Assembly (NCBI GenBank): GCA_029207755.1
Contig: JARCOQ010000005.1
Location: 48,387,563 to 48,451,562 of the forward strand
Source: Chamaea fasciata
Taxonomy: Eukaryota; Chordata; Aves; Passeriformes; Sylviidae
Reading direction: 5' to 3'
DNA length: 64,000 nucleotides
Positions 1 through 12,189 of the stretch are shown here, in pieces. The notes under the pieces are model-generated. The model was not told where the DNA came from. It did no database searches and saw only the letters and a program-made list of their open reading frames with translations. Within the stretch, counting starts at the first letter, position 1. Each line of letters begins with the position of its first letter. The translations under genes were made by a program, and so were the position numbers.

Positions 1-1874
1 AGAAAACATACCCCAAGTTATCCAGATCTTGCGTCATTTGCAATACAAGAAAAGGAAGGTATTGTGAAGTTAATATGAATGCAGATGTAGGTGGTCAAAA
101 TTCTCAGGAGCACATGAGCCTTCACCTTTTCACACAGGTGAACAAGGTTTCAGCCTCCCAAATCTCTGGCAATTATTTCTGCAATCATTCAAATAAGCAG
201 TGTTTAAACTCAAGTATTTTCAAAAGGCAGAATCCATCTCAGGTAACCAGGGCCAAACAAAATGGCATTAGCAGGAGAGGAAAGAGCCTAAAAACCACAC
301 CTGTTGTGATGCTTCCAAAGAGCATGGTGAAGACATGGGCAACACTTGGAAATCTCAGCAATTTGTGCTATAAATAACAGCAAGCTATCCCACAAGAAAA
401 TTTACTTCCTTTGACTTGCTAAACTTGTTAGATACTACAGGTGCTGGCCATGAGAGAACTCTGCATTGTTAAATAAAGCTTTTTTGAATGTAATATCCAG
501 TCCAGTAGGTTGTTACGCTACATCTTGCTGGGGTTTTTTCCTATTCTCACCCTTCTACTGCCTCTTAGTTGTTACTGCAATCATCAGTTGTTAATCCAGC
601 CCTGATCAGAGGTCTCCCATTAAGAACTCACTACTTTTTCCATCTAAGTGTTTTCACTTTCACAATGTCAAAACCAGGATACAAAATTCTTGTGTCACAT
701 ATTCCCAAGAACAACAGTACTGTCTTCAAAATCATAGAATATTTTCAAGCTCTCATCCCTTTTAGTATAGTCTTTTATTTTTTAGCTTTAGGGAAGGGAA
801 TGCACCCTCATACAAAACCTTAAATCACGCACAAAAATATTTGCTTCCTACTGGCTGCTCCAGATAGAACCATGACAGTTCTGCTGTACTGAGCATTATG
901 GAGTTTTACATTCTATTTTTTTTTTCCAACTCTCACTTGCTTCTCTTTTCCATCTTGCCATCCTCCTGTTCTCTTCCACTTTAACTTACAGCTGAACCCA
1001 GGAGGTGTGAAGCATTCCCAGGTTCCCACAGTCAAGAGGAGCCAAAAAGATGTGAGGGCAAGGAACTATTCCAAGTATCTCACAGTAATCTCCAACTTTT
1101 GCTCTCCTTTTTCTGAAGCAGAATCACAAGAATAAAACTCATTAAAAACATGAAAGTGAACAAAAGCACTGTCATAGAGGGCAGCCTAACAAACAGCCAA
1201 CAGAGTGTGGGTCTCCCACTCATCTTCACAGAAGGCAGCATAAGGAGTCCCTGTACAAAGCACATTCTTCTGCTTAGAGAACAAAAGCAGTTACCTGAAT
1301 TCAAGCAGACAAATGGTAAAAAATTATTATATCATTCATACAATAAAATCACAGAGAATCATGACACAGTCAGTGCATCACCTTCATTGGTCACAAGTAA
1401 CAAAGAAAATTATCAACATTTCCTGTTTTGATAGTTGAGGTCCAAAACAGGCAAGAAGAAAACCAACACCATGTACCAGATGATGAGTGCTTCCCACACT
1501 GAGCAACATAAATCAGTCTGGTGGGGAAATGATTTACAACCTTGCACATAAGAACATCAATAAAGTGCCCTTAAGGTGTTCCCTTGACTCTTAGACTAAA
1601 GATGTCAACAATTTGATGTTGCAAGCCTGGGTGCAGACTCTTTTGTATGTCTTCCCACCTCATTCTGCTCACCAAGACACTTGGAAAGAAACAGAGCAGT
1701 CTGTCTTCTTGTAGTTACCAGAGCAGTCAATCGGGGAGGGTCAGTAAAACAGCAGTTGAGGCAGAGACTCCATCATCTAACAGACAAGCCTTACTGGATA
1801 CAATTAAAAGGCTGTCAGGCAAAGATTTTGGGAATAGGTATAGCAGTTCTTTACTAGGGATATAAAAACACAGA
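1..1874. other. Unassigned noncoding DNA
   Basis: AT-rich sequence with no long ORF, no recognisable protein domain, no RNA gene and no repeat family I can name. Short ORFs here have no family features. An AATAAA hexamer near 471 has no upstream exon that I can support. Confidence 0.5.
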
Positions 1875-2513
1875 TGTTGTAGTACCGAAGAATAAGCAAG
1901 CAAACAAACAAGAAATCCTAAAAAACTCTGGCAGAGTCAGAAATACAACCTGACACCCTGTTGGTCAGGGTGTTGGAAGCAGTCCAAAGTAAGCCCCCCT
2001 GGAGTGGCAGATGTGGTTCTGTTGGAGTAGAGATGGTCTCGTTGAAGAAAAAAGGGTCCAGTAATGGTGAGATGGGTCCGGTCTTCCTCCAGGGATCCGG
2101 TGGAAAAACTGGATACCTAGTGGGACTGTGGCTCCTTTTTATCTAGTTTAAGATGGTTTGGCTCCTCCTCCCTGTGTGGAGCAGCTTACAATAGTACAAT
2201 GTAATGTGTCATGTCATTGATGAGCTCTTAATGGTCCATTAGCAGAAGACATTCCCATGGAAGTAGTGAAACAATGAAGAGAGATAAGTAGCACTCCACC
2301 ATCTGATAAGTGACACTGACCCATTTGGGCAAAGATAAGCAATTCTGCTCCACCCAGATGGAATAGAATAATATGCTCTTTACAAAACCCATTACAACAG
2401 GATACAACTATACAAAACAAAGCAATATCCATTATTATCCATTACTCATTAATGTTATCCATTATCCATTGTTAGTCAGACCTTACGAATCCTAGCCATC
2501 AGATATCCCCCCA
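1875..2513 (-). mobile_element. Solo LTR, ERVK-like passerine family, minus strand
   Basis: Read on the minus strand, this has an LTR layout: it opens TGGGGGGATA (2513 downward), has a TATA-like ATAAAAAGG at about 2134-2142, then a leader with the CCGGATCC and CAGGGTGTCAGG blocks, and ends CTACAACA at 1875. The leader resembles an ERVK-class LTR familiar from songbird genomes; that family assignment is from memory and not from a search. I found no target-site duplication at these limits, so the 2513 end is approximate. No internal retroviral genes flank it, so it is a solo LTR or fragment. Confidence 0.6.
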
Positions 2514-4186
2514 GTCTCTGAGCAGCCAGATGGTAGAATGCAGAGCTCCATGCAAATGCAGCCCCTTTACATTTGGTGTTCCTGAGTCCTTTCTTCTTGT
2601 CATTCTTATATTTTTTCTTAGTTCTTTCCCCAACTTCAGCACTTGTTTTTCCTGCCTCTTTTCTAAATCCTTACAAAGATACTCTGCTCAGCTTCTTCAT
2701 CTCCTTCCACTCTGCTTATAAATCACAAGACCTTGAAATCACAAGACTAGCTTTTCTCTCTGGTTTACTTTACTGAGCCAGTTTTGGGTTACTCAAGCCG
2801 ACAGTCACACAGGCACTCACTACATCAGGACTGCATGTGTAACGGTTCCCTCTCTTGATTAACCTAGTAGTAGACTTTGGGATACTACAGTCTGCCTAGC
2901 TGTCACTCTAGAATGTCAATTTTGTCTCTGTAACCATGCCTGAAATTAACATGAAAGAAATGTCATGAAGCATGAAAAGTCAACACATAGAATGCATTTG
3001 TCTGACTAATGCAAAGCCCTTAAGCTAATTGCCTGAAAAACAAGTGAAACATAAACTCTCATTTGAACAACTCAACATAAACAATTCAAGCTCACAGGAG
3101 TTTGACTGTGAATGTATAAGAACATGCAGGCAAAAATGTTATTTTCATCAAGCTCAAGAAAAGGGAGTGATACGCAATATGTCAATTTTAGGACAGGAAA
3201 GCACAATCACATTTCAAGAACTTATTTCGGTTTAATAGAAAATTCCCATTCTCTCCAGATTTAGAAATTGTTCTCTTTTTCTGAAAGTCATTCAATGCTA
3301 TAGGAAAGCATAGGACCAACACTACTACTCCTATGTCAGCAGCTGTACGGGAGCACACCAGGATGCTTTCTTGTGCTGCCAGCAACCAGCAAGTGTATTC
3401 AGCTCTTAGCAAGCATCCCTTGTCGGAGATCTGCAGGCTTCATCACTTGCCAAGAGAAAATTTCAAACTCGATTTTTCCAATTCCTTACCTCCTGTTCAT
3501 TCCTCTTCTCATCTCGCCTGCATCTCAACTTCCATCCCCTTTCAACTCTCAGCTCTCCTGCAGATTATTTTGCACCACCTGATCAATCTCTTCTGCTTCC
3601 AAGATTCCTGAATATAACTGAACACTTCCTCAGGAAAGCTGATCAGAAAAAAATCAGTAAATCCTTTTTTTCCAGTACTCACTCCTACATTTTTAATCCA
3701 CATTTTTGTGACAAAGTAAGATTCATGAATAAAATTTTATGTTTCTTTCACTTGAAATATAGTGCTGAAAAACGGTTTAGCAGCACTAAGCCTGCTTCTG
3801 TGTATATTTTTCAGCCAACATTTCACTGACCATCTCAAGGATTTTGAAGTATTTCAAGATATCTCAGAATGACACTAATCTAAAAAGAGATGATGCAGAA
3901 AGAGCCCAAGACAAATTCTTGCTATCTTCTAAACCTAGGTTTCCAGCAGTCCATTAAGAGACTTTCACACAGAGATTCAAACACCTGTTCTACTTTAAAT
4001 CCTGGGCTAATTTCTGTAATCATGGCAAATTCACACATCAGTATGAAACGATTTTTTATATGCATTTACACATGTGAATTTTGAACTTGCAGTCTTTCTT
4101 TTTTGAGTACTGGCTTCAAGTTGTTATTTTTAATGCACTACTACATTCTATAGTTTCTTACTCATTTAACTATACATTTGTTACCG
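2514..4186. other. Unassigned noncoding DNA
   Basis: No gene or repeat recognised. T-rich and pyrimidine-rich stretches create small hydrophobic ORFs near 2.5-2.8 kb and 3.4-3.6 kb with no family features. Confidence 0.5.
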
Positions 4187-4191
4187 GCATA
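4187..4191. repeat. Target-site duplication GCATA, left copy
   Basis: Five-bp direct repeat matching 5019-5023 exactly on either side of the solo LTR. Confidence 0.75.
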
Positions 4192-5018
4192 AGTTGGGGG
4201 TTGAGTTTTGGGAGTTTTTTGCCTTTTCCTTTTACTTGTTACCAGCGGAATTCTTCCCATTGTGTTGCTAAGAAGCACTAATCGCTGGGTGCTTGAAACT
4301 CTCATTCACTTGATCACAGCCTTCAGAAGGTGAGAGTGTAGCTGCTGCTTGGGAAAAGATGTCACTGCTGCTGTAGAAGTCCAGCTCAAGTCCTGTTTCT
4401 TCTAGTGTGGGGTGAGCCTCTGCTCCTGGGAGCAGCCACTGAACTGGGATCTTGTTATCCCCTGCCTCACTAAAAGAGGAACCTGTTGCCACACTGGGAG
4501 CAGGGTTGCTGTTGTCCCGCCCCCCTGCCGTTTCTTCAGCACTTGCTCCGAGTTTTTTTCACTACTCTATAGCCCAAGTCCCCCGCCTGCCAAAACCTCC
4601 CGCGTCTTCAGCCACAGCTCCGGAGTTTCTGACACATCTCTTCCATCCTTTCCCGTCTGGGACAACGCCGCCATTACCACGTGCTCCCCGAGCCACCACA
4701 GCGCCCCCTGGGCACTTGCCCTGCCCACTGGGAGCCACCAGCGCCCCTGCCAGCGGTGACCGGAACTGCACCCAAGGGGAAAGTGCCTGTGTGTGCTACT
4801 GGGTTCCTGGTCCTGTTTTGTTGTTAATACTGTACTTGTTGTTGTTTGTTTGCCTGGTTATACATACTAGTAAAGAACTGTTATTCCCATCCCCACACTT
4901 GCCTGAGAGCCCCTTTATTTCAAAATTATAATAATTCGGAGGGAGGCAGTTTACTTTCGCCATTTTAAGGGAGGCTCCACCTTTTCCCTGGCAGACACCT
5001 GTCTTTCAAACTAAGACA
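4192..5018 (+). mobile_element. Solo LTR of the same family as the 19.8-26.7 kb provirus
   Basis: The sequence starts AGTTGGGGGTTGAG and ends CTAAGACA. It shares with the provirus LTRs a block around 4823-4890 (TACTAGTAAAGAA, then TTCC and ATCCCCA) and the closing AGACRCCTGTCTT...AAGACA. The middle is clearly diverged (827 bp against about 780). The pentamer GCATA flanks it exactly at 4187-4191 and 5019-5023, which fixes both ends and identifies it as one integration followed by LTR-LTR recombination. A 5-bp duplication is typical of ERVL-class (class III) elements. It is older than the provirus, judging by its divergence. Confidence 0.8.
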
Positions 5019-5242
5019 GCATATTAACTAAAACTTTGGCAAATACACAGAACCAAAGTGGCAGACTTTGGTGCACTTGGCAGCAAGCATCTCCTGCAGC
5101 TTTGTATGAGACCACTCTGACCTAAAGTTGTGGCCAAGTCTCTCAATCGTCTGCCAAAGCTTAAGGTCCTACGAATCTCTAGAACAGTCCAAGACACTTC
5201 TGAAGCCAGCAAGCATAGTCTACCTGGATCTCCATTAGATCC

Positions 5243-5701
5243 TGTCCTGGTTCCAGCCAGTACAGGGTTATGTTTTTACAATAACCAAGAGGAAACATGG
5301 CTAGAACATGGAAGTTGTTCTATATCATCTCATGTCACTGCCAAGGGATGAGGGAAGAGATTCTCTTATTGGGAGGAGTTCCTTCCAGTCAAGAAAATGT
5401 GGTGGGGGTAGCCATCCAGCGTTCTCTATTGTTATGGGGCTTCTTTGTGAATCGTTTATTTTCTTGTAACCTCTGTCACTAATACTGGTGCTGTTACTGT
5501 CAGTTTTCTTTCTCATTGCTGTTTCCAGTAAATTGTTCTTATTTCAATCCACGATCTTTGCCTTTTGTGCCTCCAATTCTCCTCTCCATTGTGACACAGG
5601 AGGGAGGGGGCAGGGAAAAGTGGGGAAGCAATAGAGTGGTGTGTGGTTTGGGAAGTCTGGTGAGGGCACTGAATTGCAGCTTCCATTCCTAAACCACAAC
5701 A
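5243..5701 (+). mobile_element. Solo LTR, TGTCCTGGTT family, plus strand
   Basis: Begins TGTCCTGGTTCCAGCC and ends TTCCTAAACCACAACA, with canonical TG...CA ends. Near its 3' third it has GTTTCCAGTAAATT, then CAATCCACGATCTTTGCC, a module shared with the LTRs at 18.1, 37.0 and (weakly) 7.4 kb. The flanks are GATCC (5238-5242) and GATTC (5702-5706), which is a 5-bp target duplication with one change. It is 459 bp long and carries no internal genes. The family is a common avian ERVL-like LTR; the name is not certain. Confidence 0.8.
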
Positions 5702-5706
5702 GATTC

Positions 5707-6800
5707 TTAGAAGCTTGTCAAGATTATATACCCAACACTTGTATCAATTCATTTCTTTATCCAAACTGAAATTGGGTGGTTCTTTGGCAATTTGTTTTTT
5801 ACTGGAAAACAAAAGGTGTGTGAGTGCAAAAACCAGAACAATTAGTTCAACTGAAAATCAGTTTTCAATTAAGTTCTCAATACTTTGTAAAATTAGCAAA
5901 TAATGATTAGCAAATAATTTTCCAATTCCTGTTGAGCTTAAACTGACCATTAAACAAACATCAAAGAATAATCCTGTTCACCTTCCTGGGCACCTGTTGC
6001 TGCCCTTGGGCTGCCATTACTGTTTACACTCCTCACAGTCAGGAAAACTAGGCTAGCAAAAGAAAAATGAGCTTTCAAGTGGAGTAACACCCTCAAGCAA
6101 GACATCACACAGCCATAGGCATATGAGTGGCACATGGGAAGTGGTGGGAAGAAGTGGAAGAAGACAGCAGGAGAAGGAAAGTCAGCCTGTTCCTTTCAAT
6201 AGCAACCTGTACTTCTGCCAGATTAAAATAGCAGTGCAGTGACAGTCTAAACCATTTTGAACGAAGGAGGGAGGCTTCTTTCAGGAACATTTCTTTCCTT
6301 TAAAATTTCCATAGTAGAACGTTTGTTTGCTAAAGGGAAAATATTCAGTTATGACTAAGCATGGAAAAAACAACACATGTTTGAAAATCCCATTGTTATG
6401 TCAGGGTAGGAGATCTGAGTGAGCTTAATGGGCTGAAAATTTTGAAGAATTATCATAAGACAATCCAGGACAATTAAAAAATTATTTGACATACAGCTTT
6501 CCTAAAGGATTGCTTCTGATTTACCAGTAAATTGTATTTTCTGAGAATAAATGTCCTCCACTCAGAAAAATATGGGCATACTCTTCATAAAAAATACAGC
6601 TGCTGAGTGCTTTGCTTTGCTCTTTAAACAGAAATATTCGGACAGAATTGTCTTGAGTTTTTATTAAATTTCCTCTTCACTCTATATTCTCTGAAGTGAT
6701 TTTTCACTTATCTTCCATGTTGATTCAATTTTCCCTTTGTCTTCTACATTAAAAAAATGTTCCAATTGGCTACTTCCTTATAACTCAGACTCTGACATTC
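5707..6800. other. Unassigned noncoding DNA
   Basis: AT-rich, no gene, no repeat family recognised. Confidence 0.5.
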
Positions 6801-6805
6801 GTTAT

Positions 6806-7590
6806 TGTCCTAGTTTTACTTGAAGGTGTTGGGAAGGGGGCAGAGCCTAGTACTGCGTGGAGGTGGCTAAGTTGCTATTCTGTATCCCAAAATCATCATT
6901 GGGAGCCATGGGTTTGGGGGGAAGAGAAGATGAACACGCACTATGAGTGTGCCATTTTGTTCCGTTCCTTCCTCAGAAAACCCGCCAGCAACCAGCACTG
7001 TGGACTCTGCCCGTCTCTCACATTGCTCGTCCCTTCCCATCCCTCAGGAAAAATGCAGCTCCAAGTGGTGAACACAGTCAAGCCTAGCCAAATAGCACTG
7101 AACACAGCTGAACCCACAAAGCAGTGCAGCTCAGAAGCAGTCAGTCCGGGCAGAGCACTATGGTTCAGGAGTGGCATGGTCCAGGAGCATAGTTCAGATT
7201 GGGGCATTTTTTCACAGTTGTTTTTTGTTCTCTCGAGCTCAGAGGAGGAGAATGCCAGGCTGCAGTAATGGCTGGCATTTCCCCCTTTTTCTCAGGAGAC
7301 AACATGGTGCTGGCGACGGTGTCATCTACCATCTTGTTTTTCTCTCAGGAGGCCATGTGGAACTGAGCCAAGGTGATGAGCACCTCTGTATGTGTAAATC
7401 ACCCTCTCTTTTGTATACTTGTGTTATTTGTTGATATTACTGTTCTATTATCATCCCATGGCTGTTTGTTTTAGTAGATTGTTATCTCAACCCAAGGAGT
7501 TGTATTTATCCCTTTCGAACCAGGGAGGGGCAGGGAGAAGGGAAGTGGTTTATTTTAACTTTAATTCTCAACTGGTTTTAAACCACCACA
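6806..7590 (+). mobile_element. LTR, longer relative of the TGTCCTGGTT family
   Basis: Begins TGTCCTAGTTTTACTTG and ends GTTTTAAACCACCACA. The 3' part (about 7420-7590) follows the same order as the 5.2-5.7 kb LTR: a TGTTT...AGTAGATTGTTATCTCAACCCA block, a G-rich GGGAGGGGCAGGGAGAAGGG block, then AAACCACNACA. At 785 bp it is longer than its 456-459 bp relatives. The flanks are GTTAT and CTTAC, which share only TTA, so any target duplication is decayed or the ends are slightly off. Confidence 0.6.
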
Positions 7591-7595
7591 CTTAC

Positions 7596-9427
7596 TCATT
7601 TTTACAGTTCTGTCCTTTACTTTCCTGAATGCATCAATGCTAATTGCTAACATGAAAAAGAAAAACAAACATGCAAAACCAATAACAACAACAACAAACC
7701 GTTCTTGCAGTTGTGGTCCTCCAGCTCAGGGCTCTGGTGGTCCCAGATCCCATCTCCAGTGTAGAAGTCTGAGGCAAAGAAACCATCAAACATATCTGTC
7801 CAGTTTATGTCCCAGTTTGGGAAGTGACTGTCCTTATCAAGTAGCTGACCAATGCTATTTCTGGTCTGCCTTTTGCTATTAATATTTTTAAGCCCTTTTT
7901 ATTGTTTCCCACAGTACTAGCCAGCTTCGGCTCCAATTCAGCAAACAGCACCTCTGTAGTCCTCCCACGTTGCCTGATCTTCCTTCTAATAACCATACAT
8001 TTCCTTTTTTTGCCTTAGCATCAAAAGAATATCCCTGCTCAGTAACAGGCACCATCAGAACTAGAGCAGGAAGATTACCTATTATCTAAGTACCCTTCAG
8101 ACTGTTCCCAGGCTTTTTGTTATACACAACAATAAATTAATTCTTTTTTTATTATACATTTCATTTATATGACTAATTGAAGTGAAAGGTAAATACTGGC
8201 AGTCCGCAATGTATTATGTCAATACTAACCCTTTAAAAGCCAGGGAAAAAAAATCAATTAACTACACCAAAACTCTCAAATTCCCTTAAACTGACTCCAG
8301 CTCTTTTCCCTGTCACCACCTCTTCAGAAATGCATCCACCTCTCAGCTCCACTATTCTTGGCATCATTCCAGCATTCTGAGCTTGACTGAAAGTGAGCAC
8401 TCCCCTTGCCTGATTTTCTCTGGCTCATCTTCAGAGATATGGGGATACTTAAGCTTTCAATCCAGGACTGCAGAGATGAATTTTTAAATATATAAATATT
8501 TAAATACCTATTTTACCACTCAATACATTGGAACAAACATGTACACATAAAATCTTCTGCTAAGCCACATTTTCACTTTGAATTCTTTGTGTATGGATAA
8601 AAGCCAAACAAAGACATCCCTGCCCAAAATTCCACTAAAAAAACCTGCCATTGACCAGGAGAAGGAGACAGATGAGAACAGCCAAAATTAGGACTGTTGG
8701 TGCTGATCCTAAATGAGATGTACTGCATTCGACAGATTTTTTTCAAGTCCCATTTCAAAAATGGTCAGCAGTACATGCCTGTTACAAAATAATCTGTATT
8801 CAGTTATAATGCAAAATGGTTTCCTGATTCCTTAAATTCTTGAAGATTTCTACCTTATTTGTTAGTCTTATTCAAGCAATTACAGATAAAAACTCGAATC
8901 CCTTCTCTACAGTCTTTCAGAGATACTGACCGGTCTTTTCTAAGGAAACCAGGGAGAGAGTGCAAGGGAACGGAGAAGAGAGGTAGAGCACTGATTTTCC
9001 CTTTGTTGGAGTGGCCTTCCAGAGCCACAGCCAAGGTCTGCCAACATTCCAAAATTATAAATAAGGTGTGAAAATGAGAGGACACTTTCAACTGTAAGAA
9101 AAACTGTGGAAATGCAAGTATTTTCTTTTGGCATGAGAGCTGAAGGCAATGGATGAAGTGGGGAAGGGGAAGCAATACTTTCTACAGAAAGGAGCTAAGT
9201 CCTTTTAGAAGACAGTTGTTTGCACACATTCTCCTATGAGATCAGAGTAAGACTTTTCCCCCCCCTTTTCTCTTAAATCATCTGTTTTACAGCTAGGCAA
9301 GGAAGCAGGTGCTTTGAAATGCATCATTCTTCTACTCCTGGAGCACGAAGTCCTTGAAATACGCAGCGTAAGTGCAAACCACCACAGTGTAATGAATTCT
9401 ACTTTTTTCAGGCTTAACTTGGTGTTT
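7596..9427. other. Unassigned noncoding DNA
   Basis: No gene or named repeat. Contains AT-rich runs near 8480-8510 and ordinary short ORFs only. Confidence 0.5.
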
Positions 9428-9506
9428 TGTGTGTGTGTGTGTGTGTGTGCGCGCATGTGTGTGTGTGCACGTGCACACGCATGTGTGTACACGTACACAT
9501 GTACAC
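9428..9506. repeat. Perfect alternating purine-pyrimidine tract, 79 bp
   Basis: Every dinucleotide step from 9428 to 9506 is pyrimidine then purine. It starts as (TG)n, passes through GCGCGC, continues with TG runs, then a 16-bp palindrome GTGTGCACGTGCACAC (9463-9478), and ends in mixed CA/TA/CG steps. The alternation breaks at 9507 (CC). This is a microsatellite-derived tract with strong Z-DNA potential. It creates artefactual Cys/Val/His-rich ORFs on both strands. Confidence 0.9.
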
Positions 9507-10829
9507 CTGCAAGTTTGCACACACATAAATTTCTTGTCAGGTCATTGCTGTGAGTACTGGTGTCTCCTCCACCAGCAGGCCATGAGAATAGTGTATGAAC
9601 AGCCTTCTGTGAAACACTGCAAATGGGGAAGGGAATTCTCTCACTCCAGCCAGAGAACTAGAAAAATAGTGGTCAAGTGCTTGATGGATAGGGTTGTTGC
9701 TCAGCAGTAGTCCTGACAAAATGGAAAAAAAAAATCAAAAGAAACTTCATATGTTTACAAAAAAACCCCTGCAAAGTCCTCCACCTGGTATAGTAATGCA
9801 GAAACAGGTTGAACTGGTCCTATAAGGAAGCCAAACAGAGGAAGCCAAACAAAGGAAGCCCTGGTTTTTACACATTCACCCTATGCATGATAGTCTAGGG
9901 CTTTCCAGATGAGACCTTGGCTCCTGCTGTGTCTCTGAGTGTCTGGTCACCTGGCTCGGCCCCAGGTTCCCTGTGCCCTTTGTTTTGCAAATGGTTGGCA
10001 GCAGTTCACAATCTCTTACCTGGTGCTCCAGGCACTTCCTGCCACCCAGAGCTCAATCTGCAACCATACCGCAGCTACACACTAAGTTACTGAATGTCTT
10101 GCTCAACACTGTCCACCATGCTGCTGTGGACGGGGAGTATAGGAGCACTTGGGTCAGAGATGACAGTAAAAATGTCACTTGAAGCATCTCTATATTTGGA
10201 AAACATTTGTCACAACATAACAATAAGATGACTTTTGCCTGATTTTTGTGCCGTCCTTAAAATCAATACACACATATTTACATGAAGACATAGTTCTGAA
10301 AGGCCTGCAGGAGAAATCTTTACATCTAGTCCTTATACCCCTAGGGATGATGAATGGTCAACTTCCAGAGATTCAGGTGCAGGTACACATGATTGCCTCT
10401 CATTGTTAAGGAGAAATTGCTCACAATCAGCTTGACAGCGAAACAAATTAACCTTGCTTGCCATAGCTTGCTGCCATAAACAGAGTTGTTTACTCCTTTG
10501 CTAGAACCCACTTGTGTAACAGACCTACTTTACAGTTGGCTGCAGCATTTTTCTGGACACTGGTTGTCATGACAGGTAAAAGAATTATAAAAAAAAGACC
10601 TCATAAAATCAGGCCTGCTCTATTAAATTAAGATAAGAGCTAGCCTGTCATCTCTTCTAAGTCTCGTTAAAGCAATTTGCAAGTTCCCATGCAAAAACAA
10701 TCTTGGTATGAGTACTTGTTAGCACAACAACCTATTCATGGGTTGAAAAACAAACACACGTGCAATAACAAGGGATTTGTCCCATAAAAATTAGTAAATA
10801 AAATATGTAAACAATCCAAGAATAGAGAG
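9507..10829. other. Unassigned noncoding DNA with a short 14-bp tandem triplication
   Basis: The only structure seen is AGGAAGCCAAACA repeated near 9820-9865 (two close copies and a truncated third beginning AGGAAGCC). Nothing else recognised. Confidence 0.5.
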
Positions 10830-11010
10830 ATTTAGTGGACAAGTAAACTACCTTTTACTATCCAATAGAGTAATTGACAAGAAAGCTATTAGCCAATTAA
10901 AGCTGCACACAAAGTCTGTAAAAACTGTATAAAATGAGTTGTGTGAATAAAGAAGTAGCTTTTCTTGCATGAAGATAACAGACCTGGATGACCTATTTAC
11001 AGTGTCTGGT
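10830..11010 (+). mobile_element. Possible LTR core (U3/R/U5) of an alpharetrovirus-like element
   Basis: A TATAAAA box (10928-10934) is followed after 11 nt by AATAAA (10946-10951), then a short U5-like stretch. An inverted CCAAT-type sequence (GCCAATTAAAG) lies about 35 bp upstream of the TATA box. The very short TATA-to-poly(A) interval resembles the compact R region of avian alpharetroviral LTRs. I could not fix either end or find a target duplication, and no primer-binding site or coding remnants follow. A chance pairing of promoter-like and poly(A)-like motifs is possible. Confidence 0.35.
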
Positions 11011-12189
11011 GAGCCATCTAAACTCACAGATCTGGCAGAACATCTCCCTTCCAGAATGGAAGTAGCTTCTAGAACATCAGTGAACTAAATTGGCTTAGGA
11101 GGTGTCTGACAAATACTAAAGGTAGCAGGTGAAAGTGGGGAATATCTTCAGCAGTAGCTGCCTGCTATATCTACTCAACTGAAGATCAGCCAGAGTCAGG
11201 GAAGTGAGTGGCATACATATATACCTACTTCTCCCCCTCAGGTGTGCAGAGTTGCTACCTCAAAGCCTTCAGAAGCATGGAGGTCTAAAAACAAACTTTG
11301 CATCGAAACTGGCAAAAGTGCAGCAGAGCTGTCTAAAACTCAGGCACATATACCACTCCAGTGTGGCATAAAATCATGCCTGACAATACCACTCAGCCAC
11401 AGAGATGCTGTGCCAGCCACTGCCTCCATACAGCTGAGAGACATCCCACAGCACCTCCAGGGTGAGGCATGCTGTCTCTCTTCTGCTCCAGATGCTGCTG
11501 GAGGAAACGTAAGTCAAACCTCCAGACAAGATCCTCTCCAACATAGAGAAGGCCGATTTCCTTTAATCTGTAAAAATGGCAAATGTGTTGGTGGAAGGAA
11601 AAGAAGAAAAGAAGTGTTTTCCGTGGTGATGGGCTGACATAGACAGGGTGTGCTTATCTTCCTGGTATCTGCATGGAAGAGAAGGGAAAGGGTAAACCCA
11701 GGTTTATCTCCTGCACTAATGGGAGTGACTGGGGGAAAATAGGCAGGCATAGGGAGGCCTTTCTTTGCCATGGTGGCAGCTGGCAATGGAGACACACTGC
11801 TTGTAGGGCTGTGATAAAAAGGAACAGAGCAGCTACGGTCCTGTGCCAGGGAAGCAAAAAGTCGCATCCAAGAATGGGGCAGGCAAGAATGAAAGCTGCA
11901 CACAACTGCAGGGGAACAAGGGACTGGGAGCACTCCAGGTGCAGCCATGTCCCTGCACAGAGGCAGCTTTCACCAAAACCAGAAAAGCTTGTTTTGCTTA
12001 TTTCTTCCCTAAGTGGAAAACCTCCAAATGTTCAAAATAAAGTCCTTCCCTCACTGTGGAGGAAATGGACATGTGGTTAGGAAGCCAGGACAGAGAGACA
12101 ACATACATAGATTGAGGAGCAGCAGCAGCCCCACAGAGAGTGGAAGGGGGCCATGCCAGGTTGTGGGGAAGCTTCAGGCCAGTATAAGT
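11011..12189. other. Unassigned transition into the CpG island
   Basis: Base composition rises in G+C towards 12.2 kb. Two overlapping ORFs on each strand exist around 11.2-12.1 kb, but none shows a domain or recognisable composition. No exon can be supported. Confidence 0.4.

Noticed and set aside
9314..9710. Cys/Val/His-rich ORFs around 9.4 kb
   Set aside because: They read through the alternating purine-pyrimidine tract in different frames; no gene structure.
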